Source of the DNA: Lachnospiraceae bacterium A4
Lineage (GTDB): Bacteria; Bacillota; Clostridia; Lachnospirales; Lachnospiraceae
Assembly: GCA_000403215.2 (NCBI GenBank)
Contig: KE159565.1
Coordinates: 1 to 64,000, forward strand
DNA: 64,000 nt
Reading direction: 5' to 3'
Shown piece after piece: positions 41,164 through 50,929 of this stretch. A program made the translations under genes and the position numbers. The first letter of the stretch is position 1. Each line of letters starts with the position of its first letter. The notes beneath the pieces were generated by a model. The model did not search any database. It saw nothing but the letters and a program-made list of their open reading frames with translations, and was not told the origin of the DNA.

Positions 41164-42765
41164 ATGGGACGTTTTTTAAATCAGGGAAACAGGAAGTTTG
41201 CAGAGTTTTCCCGATCAAAATATTTCGTGGACAAGACCATGCTGATCAACAAACTTTTGCAGAAGGATGCCGACGAGAAATTTGTCTGCAACAGCAGACC
41301 GCGGCGGTTTGGAAAATCTGTCACAGCCGATATGCTGGTCGCATTTTTCAGCAGAGGGACGGATTCCGGCGCGTTATTTGAGCCGTTAAAATGTGAGAAG
41401 GATGCGCTTTTTAGGGCAAGCATCAATCAGTATGATACGATATTTGTAGATATTCAGGCGCAGTTTGGTGCAGCGCAGTTTGAGCGGAAGGCTCCTGTGC
41501 CGTATATCAATGGAAAGATTGTGCGGGAGTTGCAGGAGGAGTACAGGGAGATTGAGCATCCCGCGCTAGAGGGCAGTGTCTTGGCGACGGCTTTGACCGA
41601 GCTGTATTACAGGACAGGCCGCCAGTTTGTTATTATCTTTGATGAGTGGGACTATCCGATTCGGGAATTTGATGAGGACAGCTTAGACCGGAAAGACTAT
41701 CTTGAATGGCTGCGCAGTTTATTCAAAAACAGTGATGCGAAGGAATATGTGCGACTTGCGTACCTTACGGGTATCATGCCCATTGTGCGGACCAAGGGCC
41801 AGTCCGCGGTGAATAATTTTATGGAATATACGATGACAACGCCGATGGATTTAGCGCAGGATATCGGCTTCACAGAGGGGGAGGTTCATGCGCTCTGCGA
41901 GCAGTATGATGTCTCTTTTGAGGAGATGAAGGAGTGGTATAATGGGTATTATTTAAATGGCATTGCGATGTATAACCCGCTGTCGGTGGTGAGGGCGCTT
42001 TCGTGCAGGCAGTTTCAGCAGTATTGGACGACGACAGGTACTTACGGTGACATTGATGACCTGATCAGCAAAAACTTCGACGGTCTGCGTGAGGATGTGA
42101 TCAAGATGCTTTCCGGGAACAGGGTGCCTGTGACGGTGGCAAACGGCAAAAACGATTTGCAGTCCTTTCAGAACAAGAGTGAAGTTTTGACAGCACTGAT
42201 TCATCTGGGATATTTTGCGTATGACTCGGACACGCGCGAGGCGTATGTGCCAAACAAGGAGATACAGGAAGTATTTTATCAATATATGGAGAACAACGGG
42301 CAGGAGCACCTGTCACAGTTTATGAAGGTCTCGGAGCAGATTCTGAGTGCTGTCATGGAGGGTGATGCCGTCAGGACAGCGCAGCAGATTCAATGTGTAC
42401 ACAATGATTTTGTCTCCAGCATTGAATACAATGATGAAAATTCACTGGCCTGTACCATTATGATTGCGCTGATCTCCGCTTTTCGGTACTATCACAGACC
42501 AATTCGTGAATTTCCCTGCGGAAAAGGCTTTGCGGATCTTGTGTACCTGCCGCTTGCAAATCAGCCAAACCGCCCGGTGATTGTGGTCGAACTAAAGTGG
42601 GACAAGGGCGCGGCTGCGGCGATCGCGCAGATCAAGAACAGGCAGTATCCCGTGTCGCTGCGGGAGTACTCCGGTGAAATCCTGCTGGTGGGGATTGATT
42701 ATGACAAAAAGACCAAACAACATACCTGCTTGATTGAGCGCTTTACAAATTTCGCTTGCCAGTGA
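41164..42765 (+). CDS. AAA-ATPase-like / PD-(D/E)XK nuclease-superfamily protein
   Basis: This 533-residue protein begins RFLNQGNRKFAEFSRSKYFV, the usual PF09820 start, with Walker A-like SRPRRFGKS at about 44-52 and Walker B-like IIFDEWDYP. The C-terminal PF08011-type nuclease domain holds GFADLVYLPL and VIVVELKWDK (D...ExK). Many copies occur in gut Firmicutes and Bacteroidetes; the role is unknown, and DNA maintenance or defence has been suggested. It is a stand-alone gene with AGAGGGG before the ATG. Confidence 0.9.
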   Translation: MGRFLNQGNRKFAEFSRSKYFVDKTMLINKLLQKDADEKFVCNSRPRRFGKSVTADMLVAFFSRGTDSGALFEPLKCEKDALFRASINQYDTIFVDIQAQFGAAQFERKAPVPYINGKIVRELQEEYREIEHPALEGSVLATALTELYYRTGRQFVIIFDEWDYPIREFDEDSLDRKDYLEWLRSLFKNSDAKEYVRLAYLTGIMPIVRTKGQSAVNNFMEYTMTTPMDLAQDIGFTEGEVHALCEQYDVSFEEMKEWYNGYYLNGIAMYNPLSVVRALSCRQFQQYWTTTGTYGDIDDLISKNFDGLREDVIKMLSGNRVPVTVANGKNDLQSFQNKSEVLTALIHLGYFAYDSDTREAYVPNKEIQEVFYQYMENNGQEHLSQFMKVSEQILSAVMEGDAVRTAQQIQCVHNDFVSSIEYNDENSLACTIMIALISAFRYYHRPIREFPCGKGFADLVYLPLANQPNRPVIVVELKWDKGAAAAIAQIKNRQYPVSLREYSGEILLVGIDYDKKTKQHTCLIERFTNFACQ

Positions 42766-42839
42766 GCATAAAAAGGGATTATGATAAAAAAAGAAGATCC
42801 GTAAATGAAAATAAATTAATATAGAAAGGACAAACCAAT

Positions 42840-44318
42840 ATGATGAAGCAGGCAGATCCAAGAAACCTGTCTATGGTCATGGACTTGTACGAGCTGACCA
42901 TGGCAAACGGTTATTTCAATGACGGCGATATCGAGACGCGGGTGGCGTTTGATGTCTTTTACAGGAAAAATCCTGACAGGGGCGGATATACGATTTTTGC
43001 AGGGCTTGAACAGATCGTAGAGTACATCGAGAACCTGCATTTCTCAAAGGAGGATGTGGCGTACCTGCGCTCGCTCAATACCTTTACAGAAACCTTTTTG
43101 GAATATCTGAGTACCTTTTCGTTCCATGGGGACCTCTATGCCTTCCCGGAAGGGACGATCATGTATCCCAACGAGCCAGTCATCACGGTGATTGCGCCGC
43201 TGATTGATGCGCAGCTCGTAGAGACGGCAATTCTTGCACAGATCAACCATCAGTCGCTTGTGGCGACCAAGACCGCGCGCATTGTGAAGGCGGCGGAGGG
43301 GAAAATGGTGTCGGATTTCGGCGCGCGGCGGGCACATAATATGGACGCGGCAGTGTATGGCGCGCGCGCTTCCTACATCGGCGGAGCGGCAGGGACGGCG
43401 ACGGTGCTTGCGGGGCAGATGTTTGGGATTCCAGTGAGCGGCACGATGGCGCATAGCTGGGTGATGTACTATAAAGACGAATACGAGGCGTTTAAAAATT
43501 ATGCAGTCAATTATCCAGATAATACCGTGCTGCTGGTGGACACCTACGACACGATTCAGTCCGGTATTCCCAATGCCATCCGTGTGGCGCATGAGATACT
43601 CGAGCCTAAGGGAAAACGTCTCAAAGGCATTCGCATTGACAGCGGGGACTTGGCATACCAGTCGTCGAAGGTCAGGAAGATGCTGGATCAGGAAGGGCTG
43701 ACAGACTGCAGGATCATTGTGTCAAACAGTCTTGACGAGCACACGATCTCGTCTTTGAATGTGCAGAAGGCGTGCATTGACGGTTACGGCGTGGGAGAGC
43801 GGCTCATCACAGGCGCTACCAGTGATTACTCCGATGACACGCTGGCGCTGCTCGGCGCGGTGTACAAGATTGCGGCGGTGGAGGAAAACGGTGTATTTAC
43901 GCCGCGCATCAAGATTTCCGGCACTGTGGAGAAGATCACAAACCCCGGCCTTAAAAAAGTGTACCGCATTTATGACCAGAATGGAAAGGCAAAGGCGGAT
44001 TTGATTGCCAAGGCGGACGAGGAGATCGACATGAGCGGCATGTTCCGTTTTGTGGACCCCAAGATGCCATGGCGGAATCTGAAATTTGCGAACTGCACCG
44101 CAAAACCGCTGCAGGTGAAAATATTTGAGAATGGAAAGCGTGTGTATGAGCTTCCCGCACTGGAGGAAATCAGAGCGTATGTGAGAAAGCAGCTAGACGA
44201 GGAAATCTGGGAGGAGGAGCAGCGTTTTATCAATCCGCATGAGCACTATATGGACATGACCCCCGATTATTATGAGCTCAAGATGGGGCTTTTGCACGAG
44301 AGAGGCAAGCTGGGTTAA
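42840..44318 (+). CDS. pncB: Nicotinate phosphoribosyltransferase
   Basis: This 492-residue enzyme makes nicotinate mononucleotide from nicotinate and PRPP, the entry step of the Preiss-Handler NAD salvage route. NLSMVMDLYELTMANGYF is the typical start, DFGARRAHNMDAA and SGTMAHSWVM are active-site motifs (catalytic His in AHSW), and RIDSGDLAY contacts phosphoribosyl. AAAGGAC lies before tandem ATGs at 42840/42843. Length and motifs are normal for the clostridial class. Confidence 0.95.
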   Translation: MMKQADPRNLSMVMDLYELTMANGYFNDGDIETRVAFDVFYRKNPDRGGYTIFAGLEQIVEYIENLHFSKEDVAYLRSLNTFTETFLEYLSTFSFHGDLYAFPEGTIMYPNEPVITVIAPLIDAQLVETAILAQINHQSLVATKTARIVKAAEGKMVSDFGARRAHNMDAAVYGARASYIGGAAGTATVLAGQMFGIPVSGTMAHSWVMYYKDEYEAFKNYAVNYPDNTVLLVDTYDTIQSGIPNAIRVAHEILEPKGKRLKGIRIDSGDLAYQSSKVRKMLDQEGLTDCRIIVSNSLDEHTISSLNVQKACIDGYGVGERLITGATSDYSDDTLALLGAVYKIAAVEENGVFTPRIKISGTVEKITNPGLKKVYRIYDQNGKAKADLIAKADEEIDMSGMFRFVDPKMPWRNLKFANCTAKPLQVKIFENGKRVYELPALEEIRAYVRKQLDEEIWEEEQRFINPHEHYMDMTPDYYELKMGLLHERGKLG

Positions 44319-44405
44319 CAATCCGTTTCGGTTGGTCGATATACTATATGTCAATATTTTAACAAATGACAAAAATATTAAAAAAAGAAAGAGAGGTGTA
44401 ACAGA

Positions 44406-45614
44406 ATGCAGATGAACATGAACATGATAGACAATTACCGCAGTTTTCAGGTGCAAAAGTACAATCCTGCCGCGTTAATGCGCGGAAAGGTACAGCAGAC
44501 AGCAAAGGCGCAGGACGTATTTGGCGCACAGTGCAAGGTGACGATCTCGCGCGAGGGCAGGAAAATGAGCGAGGAGGCCAAGACCGGAACAAAAGGTGTT
44601 GCGGCTGGCGTCGCAGAACGGCGGATGCTCAGAGCACAGGAGCACAAAGAGAACGAGCAGAAGGAGCACACCAGCATGCTGGAGGAGATTTCCAGTATGA
44701 TGAGCGATGTCCAGAGTAGTTTTTCGGCCGGCGCGGACGAGGGGACAGCGGCAAAGAAGCAGGAAGCACTGCAGCGGCTGTTTGACTTGAAAGCACGTCA
44801 GGAGGAAGAGAACAAGCAGCAGGTGGAGAATGCGGCGGACAGTGCCGCAGCCGCCTCAAAGGGACAGGAAGAAATTGACCAGAAGAACGCGGATCTCTAT
44901 ATGATGCTGAAAAGCTTTGAGGAGGACGACGGGGAGGGCACTGGCGAGGGCGCCGCTGACAAGCCGTCTGGCGCTGCGCAGGAGGAGAAGCTTGGCAATG
45001 CCGAACAGTTCGACCAAACGGCGACGATGCTTGGCGTATCGGCTGCAAGGCGTGAGTTACAGGCAACCGCGGTGATTGATGACCTGATGAATGACGGATA
45101 TGACAAGATTAAACAGTCGTATGCAATGATGCATGATGTTCAAAAAGAGCTTGCTCTCGCGCAGGAGGCGGCTGGAAAAGACCATCTCAGCGAAGAGGAG
45201 CGCCGGGAGCTGGTCTCCGGCCACTTAGCGTCCGCAACGGATATGATGAAGTCAAACTACGCGGAGATGATGAATCTGCGCACCGCTGGCATACAGGAGA
45301 CGAAGGATGCGCGCGAGCTTGAGCTCAAACACATTAAGCTCACGCCACTCGACGGTGTGGACAGGGCAAGGCAGTCAATCTTAGACAGTGGTGTCGATGC
45401 CGCGCTGAACGAGGTGTCGCAGGGCACTATCGAGAAGGCGTCTGACGAGCTTGAACAGCGGGTGCAGGAGCTGATTGACAAGCGCAATGATATCACCGCC
45501 GGCACAGAGGAGAGCGAAGAGACGCAGGAAGCAGAGGAAAAAACCGACGAAATCATCATGGACAAGGACGAGGAACAAAAGGCAGAGGACGAAGCTTTGC
45601 TGGAAACCGAGTGA
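44406..45614 (+). CDS. Coiled-coil protein of unknown function
   Basis: This is a 402-residue, very Glu/Ala/Gln-rich cytoplasmic protein without signal or membrane segment. After a short distinct N-terminus (NMIDNYRSFQVQKYNPAALM) nearly all of it is predicted helix with heptad patterns. AGAGAGGTG precedes the ATG. The N-terminal region rather than the helices would carry any family signal; I recognise none. Overall build resembles the coiled-coil proteins at 26391 and 27094. Confidence 0.8.
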   Translation: MQMNMNMIDNYRSFQVQKYNPAALMRGKVQQTAKAQDVFGAQCKVTISREGRKMSEEAKTGTKGVAAGVAERRMLRAQEHKENEQKEHTSMLEEISSMMSDVQSSFSAGADEGTAAKKQEALQRLFDLKARQEEENKQQVENAADSAAAASKGQEEIDQKNADLYMMLKSFEEDDGEGTGEGAADKPSGAAQEEKLGNAEQFDQTATMLGVSAARRELQATAVIDDLMNDGYDKIKQSYAMMHDVQKELALAQEAAGKDHLSEEERRELVSGHLASATDMMKSNYAEMMNLRTAGIQETKDARELELKHIKLTPLDGVDRARQSILDSGVDAALNEVSQGTIEKASDELEQRVQELIDKRNDITAGTEESEETQEAEEKTDEIIMDKDEEQKAEDEALLETE

Positions 45615-45804
45615 ACAGGAATGAAGTAACTCTGCAAAAAACGTGATTTTCCAGAATTTATTGTTTAAAGATTTGACATAGTGTGCTATAATTATGAAGA
45701 ATAAAAAAGATTCATCCAAAATTAGCACAAAATTACGTGTTCAGAATCCTTTGAGTTATATACTTTTAAGAAGCAGGGCACAGGGAAGAAGGAGAGGTAA
45801 AGAA

Positions 45805-48261
45805 ATGCCAAAAAAGCCAATAATTGACAAAGAAATGTTTAAGAGAAGCGTATTGTACAATGTAAAGACACTGTACAGAAAGACGCTGGAGGAGGCGACA
45901 GATCAGCAGACTTTTCAGGCAGTAGCATTTGCTGTGAAGGATGCGATTGTGGATCACTGGCTCAAGACACAGGAAGCGTATGAGGAGAAGGACCCCAAGA
46001 CAGTCTACTATATGTCGATGGAGTTTTTGATGGGACGTGCGCTTGGCAACAATATGATCAATCTGATGGCATACAAGGAGTTTTCAGAGGCGCTGGAGGA
46101 CCTGGGGCTTGACATCAATGTGATCGAGGATCAGGAGCCGGATGCAGCGCTTGGAAACGGCGGTCTGGGACGGCTTGCGGCATGTTTCCTGGACTCACTG
46201 GCGACGCTTGGATACTCTGCATATGGATGTGGTATCCGCTACCGCTACGGTATGTTCAAGCAGGAGATCCGCGACGGATTCCAGCGTGAGGTGCCCGATG
46301 ACTGGCTGCGGGACGGCAATCCGTTCGAGCTGCGCCGTCCAGAGTACACGAAAGTGATCAAATTTGGCGGAAACGTGGCGTGCAGGGAAGAGGACGGCAG
46401 ACTGATCTGGTATCAGGAGAATTACCAGTCTGTCAAGGCGATTCCATACGATCTTCCGGTTGTCGGTTATGGTAACGGCATTGTCAACACATTGAGAATC
46501 TGGGATGCAGAGCCGATGGACTGCTTTAGTCTGGATTCCTTTGACAAGGGTGATTACCAGAAGGCAGTAGAGCAGACCAATCTTGCGAGAAATATCGTGG
46601 AGGTGCTCTATCCCAATGACAATCATATTTCTGGAAAAGAGCTTCGCTTAAAACAGCAGTATTTCTTTATCTCGGCTTCCGTGCAGACGGCAATCGAGAA
46701 ATATATGTCCAAGCATGATGACATTCATAAATTCCATGAGAAAGTAACATTCCAGCTAAACGACACCCACCCGACAGTGGCGATCGCAGAGCTGATGCGC
46801 ATTCTGCTGGATGACTTCCATTTAGAGTGGGACGAGGCCTGGGCGATCACGACAAAGACCTGCGCGTACACGAACCATACAATCATGGCGGAGGCGCTTG
46901 AAAAATGGCCTGTAGATTTATTCCAGAGACTGCTTCCCAGAATCTATCAGATCGTGGAGGAGATCAACCGCAGGTTCCTGATGGATATTGTCAACAGATA
47001 TCCAGAACCGGCTGACAAGATTAAGAAGATGGCAATCATTGCAGATGGTCAGGTTAAGATGGCACACATGGCAATCGTTGCCGGATACAGTGTAAACGGC
47101 GTGGCAAGACTTCACACAGAGATTCTCAAGAATCAGGAGCTCAGAGACTTTTACGAGATGTTCCCGCAGAAGTTCAACAACAAGACAAACGGCATCACAC
47201 AGAGACGTTTCCTGCTTCACGGCAATCCGCTGCTCGCGGACTGGGTGACTAAGAAGGTAGGAGAGGACTGGATTGTAGACCTTCCTGTGATCGAGGGGCT
47301 GGTGAAGTATGTCGATGATCCTGTGGCACAGAAAGAGTTCATGGAGATCAAGCGCAAGAACAAGGTGCGTCTGGCAAAATATATCAAAGAGCACAACAAC
47401 GTGACCGTAGACCCGGATTCCATCTTTGACGTGCAGGTCAAGAGACTGCACGAGTACAAGAGACAGCTCATGAACATTCTTCATGTGATGTATCTCTATA
47501 ATGAGATCAAGAAAAATCCGAGCATGGAATTTTATCCTAGAACCTTCATTTTCGGTGCGAAGGCAGCAGCGGGCTACAAGAATGCAAAGCTTACGATCAA
47601 GCTTATCAATGCAGTGGCAGACAAGGTAAATAACGATCCTGTTGTCAAGAACCGCATCAAGGTGGTATTCATCGAGGACTACAAAGTTTCCAATGCCGAG
47701 TGGATCTTTGCCGCAGCAGATATCTCCGAGCAGATCTCGACCGCTTCGAAGGAGGCGAGCGGCACCGGCAACATGAAGTTTATGCTCAACGGTGCGCTGA
47801 CACTCGGTACGATGGACGGCGCAAATGTGGAGATTGTCGAGGAAGTCGGCAATGAGAATGCATTTATCTTTGGTCTGAGTTCCGACGAGGTCATCAACTA
47901 TGAGAATCACGGCGGCTACAATCCAATGGATATCTACAACAGTGATGCGGAGATTCGCAAGATTGTAGACCAGCTTGTAGACGGCACGTATGCCGATGAC
48001 AGAGAACTGTTCAGAAGCCTTTACAATTCTCTTTTGAATACGCTGGATACGGACAAGGCGGACCGCTACTTTATCCTCAAGGATTTCCATGCTTATGCAG
48101 ATGCGCAGAAGCGGGTGGAGAAGGCGTATACGGACAAGACCGGCTGGGCAAGGAGCGCGATGCTCAATGTCGCAAAGGTTGGCAAGTTCACTTCTGACAG
48201 AACCATTCAGCAGTATGTAGATGAAATTTGGCATCTTGACAAGGTAGAACTAGAGGGATAA
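45805..48261 (+). CDS. glgP: Glycogen/maltodextrin phosphorylase
   Basis: This is an 818-residue enzyme from the ATG at 45805 (AAGGAGAGG 8-9 bases upstream); a longer in-frame start at 45694 is not supported. It releases glucose-1-phosphate from alpha-1,4-glucan. YYMSMEFLMGRALGNNMINL and ALGNGGLGRLAACFLDS are family motifs. EASGTGNMKFMLNGALT holds the lysine that binds pyridoxal phosphate. Length is normal for GT35. A terminator follows directly. Confidence 0.96.
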   Translation: MPKKPIIDKEMFKRSVLYNVKTLYRKTLEEATDQQTFQAVAFAVKDAIVDHWLKTQEAYEEKDPKTVYYMSMEFLMGRALGNNMINLMAYKEFSEALEDLGLDINVIEDQEPDAALGNGGLGRLAACFLDSLATLGYSAYGCGIRYRYGMFKQEIRDGFQREVPDDWLRDGNPFELRRPEYTKVIKFGGNVACREEDGRLIWYQENYQSVKAIPYDLPVVGYGNGIVNTLRIWDAEPMDCFSLDSFDKGDYQKAVEQTNLARNIVEVLYPNDNHISGKELRLKQQYFFISASVQTAIEKYMSKHDDIHKFHEKVTFQLNDTHPTVAIAELMRILLDDFHLEWDEAWAITTKTCAYTNHTIMAEALEKWPVDLFQRLLPRIYQIVEEINRRFLMDIVNRYPEPADKIKKMAIIADGQVKMAHMAIVAGYSVNGVARLHTEILKNQELRDFYEMFPQKFNNKTNGITQRRFLLHGNPLLADWVTKKVGEDWIVDLPVIEGLVKYVDDPVAQKEFMEIKRKNKVRLAKYIKEHNNVTVDPDSIFDVQVKRLHEYKRQLMNILHVMYLYNEIKKNPSMEFYPRTFIFGAKAAAGYKNAKLTIKLINAVADKVNNDPVVKNRIKVVFIEDYKVSNAEWIFAAADISEQISTASKEASGTGNMKFMLNGALTLGTMDGANVEIVEEVGNENAFIFGLSSDEVINYENHGGYNPMDIYNSDAEIRKIVDQLVDGTYADDRELFRSLYNSLLNTLDTDKADRYFILKDFHAYADAQKRVEKAYTDKTGWARSAMLNVAKVGKFTSDRTIQQYVDEIWHLDKVELEG

Positions 48262-48273
48262 AATATATCATAT

Positions 48274-48312
48274 AAAACGCATATCTCAACAAACCGGGGT
48301 ATGCGTTTTCGC
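48274..48312 (+). terminator. Intrinsic terminator after glgP
   Basis: Perfect 10-bp stem AAAACGCATA/TATGCGTTTT (48274-48283, 48300-48309) ending in T residues. Confidence 0.75.
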
Positions 48313-48373
48313 ATTTAGAACTTATATGTTAGGCAGATTACTCCTGCGCGGACGGGAATATGGAGATTGAAGT

Positions 48374-49015
48374 ATGAAGAAAAGTTATCAGAAAATCATA
48401 TTTTTACTCATTAGCATTGTGGCGGTCAGCACTTTGAGTGGCTGCACATCGGACAAAAAAGTCAAAAATTATCTTCAGGCGCTCTTAGATGCATCATACA
48501 AGAATGATGCAGCAATCTTTGTGGATATGAAGCTGGGGAGTGAGGAGGAGGCGCAGGAACTCTATGAGCGGGGAATTGATACCGGTGTAGGGGTGTTTTG
48601 CAGCAAACTCGGCGTGCCTGATGCGTACAGGGAATCGTTTCGTCAGGTGTATATGGACATGCTTGGAAAAGTCCGCTATACGGTAGACACCGCCGAGAAG
48701 CAAAGCGACGGCTCTTATGTAGTGACGGTGACTTATGAGAAAATGAATATTTTCAAGCCGGCGCTGGAACGCTATCAGGAAGCGGTGGCGGCGCTGGCAG
48801 CTTCGTGGCAGGATGCCGAGGAGCCGCCTGCGGAGGAAGCCCTGGCGGAGAGCGTGTACATGGAATTTAGAAACAGTATGGAGTCCGTGCTCTCAGAAGT
48901 ACAGTATGACGAGGCTGCCACGATGACAGTGCGGATTGAGCTGCTGGAAAATATCTATACGCCGAACACAGAGGATATTGCGGAGCTGGAGAAGGCGCTG
49001 TTTGACGGCGAGTGA
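48374..49015 (+). CDS. Lipoprotein of unknown function
   Basis: This 213-residue protein has a lipoprotein signal with lipobox LSGC at about 21-24. The mature part is helical (KNYLQALLDASYKNDAAIFV) and then alpha/beta, similar in style to DUF5105-type lipoproteins. It is followed 14 bp later by the LRR membrane protein, so the two are probably cotranscribed and may act together at the cell surface. Confidence 0.72.
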   Translation: MKKSYQKIIFLLISIVAVSTLSGCTSDKKVKNYLQALLDASYKNDAAIFVDMKLGSEEEAQELYERGIDTGVGVFCSKLGVPDAYRESFRQVYMDMLGKVRYTVDTAEKQSDGSYVVTVTYEKMNIFKPALERYQEAVAALAASWQDAEEPPAEEALAESVYMEFRNSMESVLSEVQYDEAATMTVRIELLENIYTPNTEDIAELEKALFDGE

Positions 49016-49029
49016 AGGGAGGAGCATTC

Positions 49030-50901
49030 TTGGGAAATCTGGTAAGGCTTGAGGAAATCAAGTGTCCAAGCTGCGGTGCCACACTGAAAATACAAGAGAA
49101 TAATACGAAGTTTATCAAGTGTGAGTATTGCGGCAGTGAGTTTGTATTAAATATGGAGAATGAACCGAATCATACTGCGGCGCCGCCAGAACCGGACTGG
49201 GTGCAGATGCATCCTGTTGAAACTGCGCCATCAAGGGTTCCGATACTGGCGATTGTCGTGGCGGCAGCCTTTGTGATCAGTCTGGCAGGGGTAGGCGCTT
49301 TGCAGACTCGCAGGGCACTGAGGCAGGAACAGAAGCAAACAGCATATAAAAATTCCTACACGGTGCCGAGCATCACTGCGTATGAGGAGGAAGCATTTTC
49401 AGGAATGCTGGGAGAGATGGTATCAATCGTGTTTGGCAAGGAGTCCGGCAGTGTGACGGAGGAGGAGCTTGCCAAAATCCAGTGGATTGCGGACCGCAAT
49501 GACACGGAGAACTGTTATCTGGGCTACAGCTTTGAAAATCCGATGGAGAATCCCGATGCAGAATTGGAATGGCTCACATTTCCCTATCGGACGAGTACAG
49601 GTTATGAAAATCTGTACAAGTTTACAGGCTTGAAGCGGCTGGATACGGTCAACCGGCTTTCGAGCTGTAATCTGGAAGGCTTGCAGTTAGAGGGGGTGAC
49701 AGCCTATTTTGACTCCTTCGAGGAGGAGGCAGCAGCGCTGTCCGATCCCGGTACAATCCGTGAACTGGTGGTCAAAGGCTCGATTGAGCAGCTCGACGGA
49801 ATCGAAGCGTTCTCAAATGTTGAGGTGCTCTCGCTGTATGCTGGAGAACTGGGGGACGTGGACGCACTGGCTGCCCTAAAGCAGCTCCGCTCGCTCACGC
49901 TCACCAGTGCGGACGCTATCAGTGATTTCTCTGTTCTTGCCACTGCCGGGAAGCTTGAAGAGCTGTCGATCGACTCAGAGTCCCTCAAATCGCTGGAGTT
50001 TTTGCAAAGAATGCCGCAGCTAAAGGGGCTTGGGCTCAAAGACGGGGAGTTTATTCATCTTGGCGGAATAGAGGCATTAGCGCATTTAGAGCGGCTCTCG
50101 ATAGAAAACTGCGACGAACTGACGGACCTTAGCAGTGTCGCCTCACTTGTTTCGCTCAGAGAGTTGACGCTGGACAAGCCGTACAAATGTCCGGAGCCGT
50201 CACTTGAAGAGCTGGTAAATTTGCAGCGCCTGACACTCGAGGGCTTTGACACCTGTGAATTTCTTCCCAGTCTGACCAATATGGAAGAATTGGTATTACG
50301 AAGCTGTAATCTGTCATCTCCCGACCTTTCCGGGCTTACCAAACTGCGGAAGCTGACTTGCACCTCCTACGGCACAGACAGGTCTTATGATTTTATCACC
50401 GGCCTTGCGACGCTGGAGGAATTAAATCTGAGCGGCGTGGTCACGTATGAGGATGTCTCTGGTATTTTTTCGCTGCCGCAGCTCAAGAAGCTGAATATCA
50501 GCGGCATAGAATGCGAGATTAACTTTGACAAAATCACCGACAATCCTTCGCTGGAAACGCTTGAGATGGCAGGCGTCAAGCTCTACGAAAATGTACAGAT
50601 TGAAGGCGGTTACGGGATTGTGAGCATAGACTGGGATGATGTGTATCTGGCTGACCACACGGACTTTGTGGCACATTTTCCGAATCTGAAAAAGCTGGAC
50701 GTGGCGGATAACAAGCTTGAGAACATAGACTTTGCCGCGGCGCTTGTGAAGCTCGAGGAGATAGATCTGTCAGACAACTATGTGACAGAGCTGCATGCGC
50801 TCGCGGAGCTTCCCTCACTGCGGCAGGTAAACTGCAAGGGAAATCCAGTCAGCAATCTGCGCGTTCTGGACGAGGAGAAAGTTCATATTATCAGCCAATA
50901 A
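49030..50901 (+). CDS. Zinc-ribbon, membrane-anchored leucine-rich-repeat protein
   Basis: This is a 623-residue protein from the TTG at 49030, 6 bases after GGGAGGAG. An N-terminal zinc ribbon (IKCPSCGATL...CEYCGSEF, two CxxC pairs at about 10-37) precedes one membrane helix (about 70-92) and an external domain. About 14 leucine-rich repeats follow from residue ~190 to the end (VEVLSLYAGELGDVDALAAL). The combination puts a metal-binding domain inside and an LRR binding surface outside. The partner is unknown; the lipoprotein before it is a candidate. Confidence 0.85.
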   Translation: MGNLVRLEEIKCPSCGATLKIQENNTKFIKCEYCGSEFVLNMENEPNHTAAPPEPDWVQMHPVETAPSRVPILAIVVAAAFVISLAGVGALQTRRALRQEQKQTAYKNSYTVPSITAYEEEAFSGMLGEMVSIVFGKESGSVTEEELAKIQWIADRNDTENCYLGYSFENPMENPDAELEWLTFPYRTSTGYENLYKFTGLKRLDTVNRLSSCNLEGLQLEGVTAYFDSFEEEAAALSDPGTIRELVVKGSIEQLDGIEAFSNVEVLSLYAGELGDVDALAALKQLRSLTLTSADAISDFSVLATAGKLEELSIDSESLKSLEFLQRMPQLKGLGLKDGEFIHLGGIEALAHLERLSIENCDELTDLSSVASLVSLRELTLDKPYKCPEPSLEELVNLQRLTLEGFDTCEFLPSLTNMEELVLRSCNLSSPDLSGLTKLRKLTCTSYGTDRSYDFITGLATLEELNLSGVVTYEDVSGIFSLPQLKKLNISGIECEINFDKITDNPSLETLEMAGVKLYENVQIEGGYGIVSIDWDDVYLADHTDFVAHFPNLKKLDVADNKLENIDFAAALVKLEEIDLSDNYVTELHALAELPSLRQVNCKGNPVSNLRVLDEEKVHIISQ

Positions 50902-50929
50902 AAGCGACCGCATATGCGGTCGCTTTTAT
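50898..50929. terminator. Bidirectional terminator
   Basis: A perfect 32-bp palindrome (ATAAAAGCGACCGCAT and its complement) between two convergent genes gives a GC-rich stem with A and T runs on both sides. It overlaps the last codons of the minus-strand gene by four bases. Confidence 0.9.

Noticed and set aside
45673-45692. TTGACA and TATAAT before glgP as a promoter
   Set aside because: The boxes are only 8 bases apart; they cannot form one sigma-A promoter together.
46918-48234. Long open frame on the minus strand opposite glgP
   Set aside because: Arises from the codon bias of glgP; Cys/His/Leu-rich composition and no ribosome site or family match.
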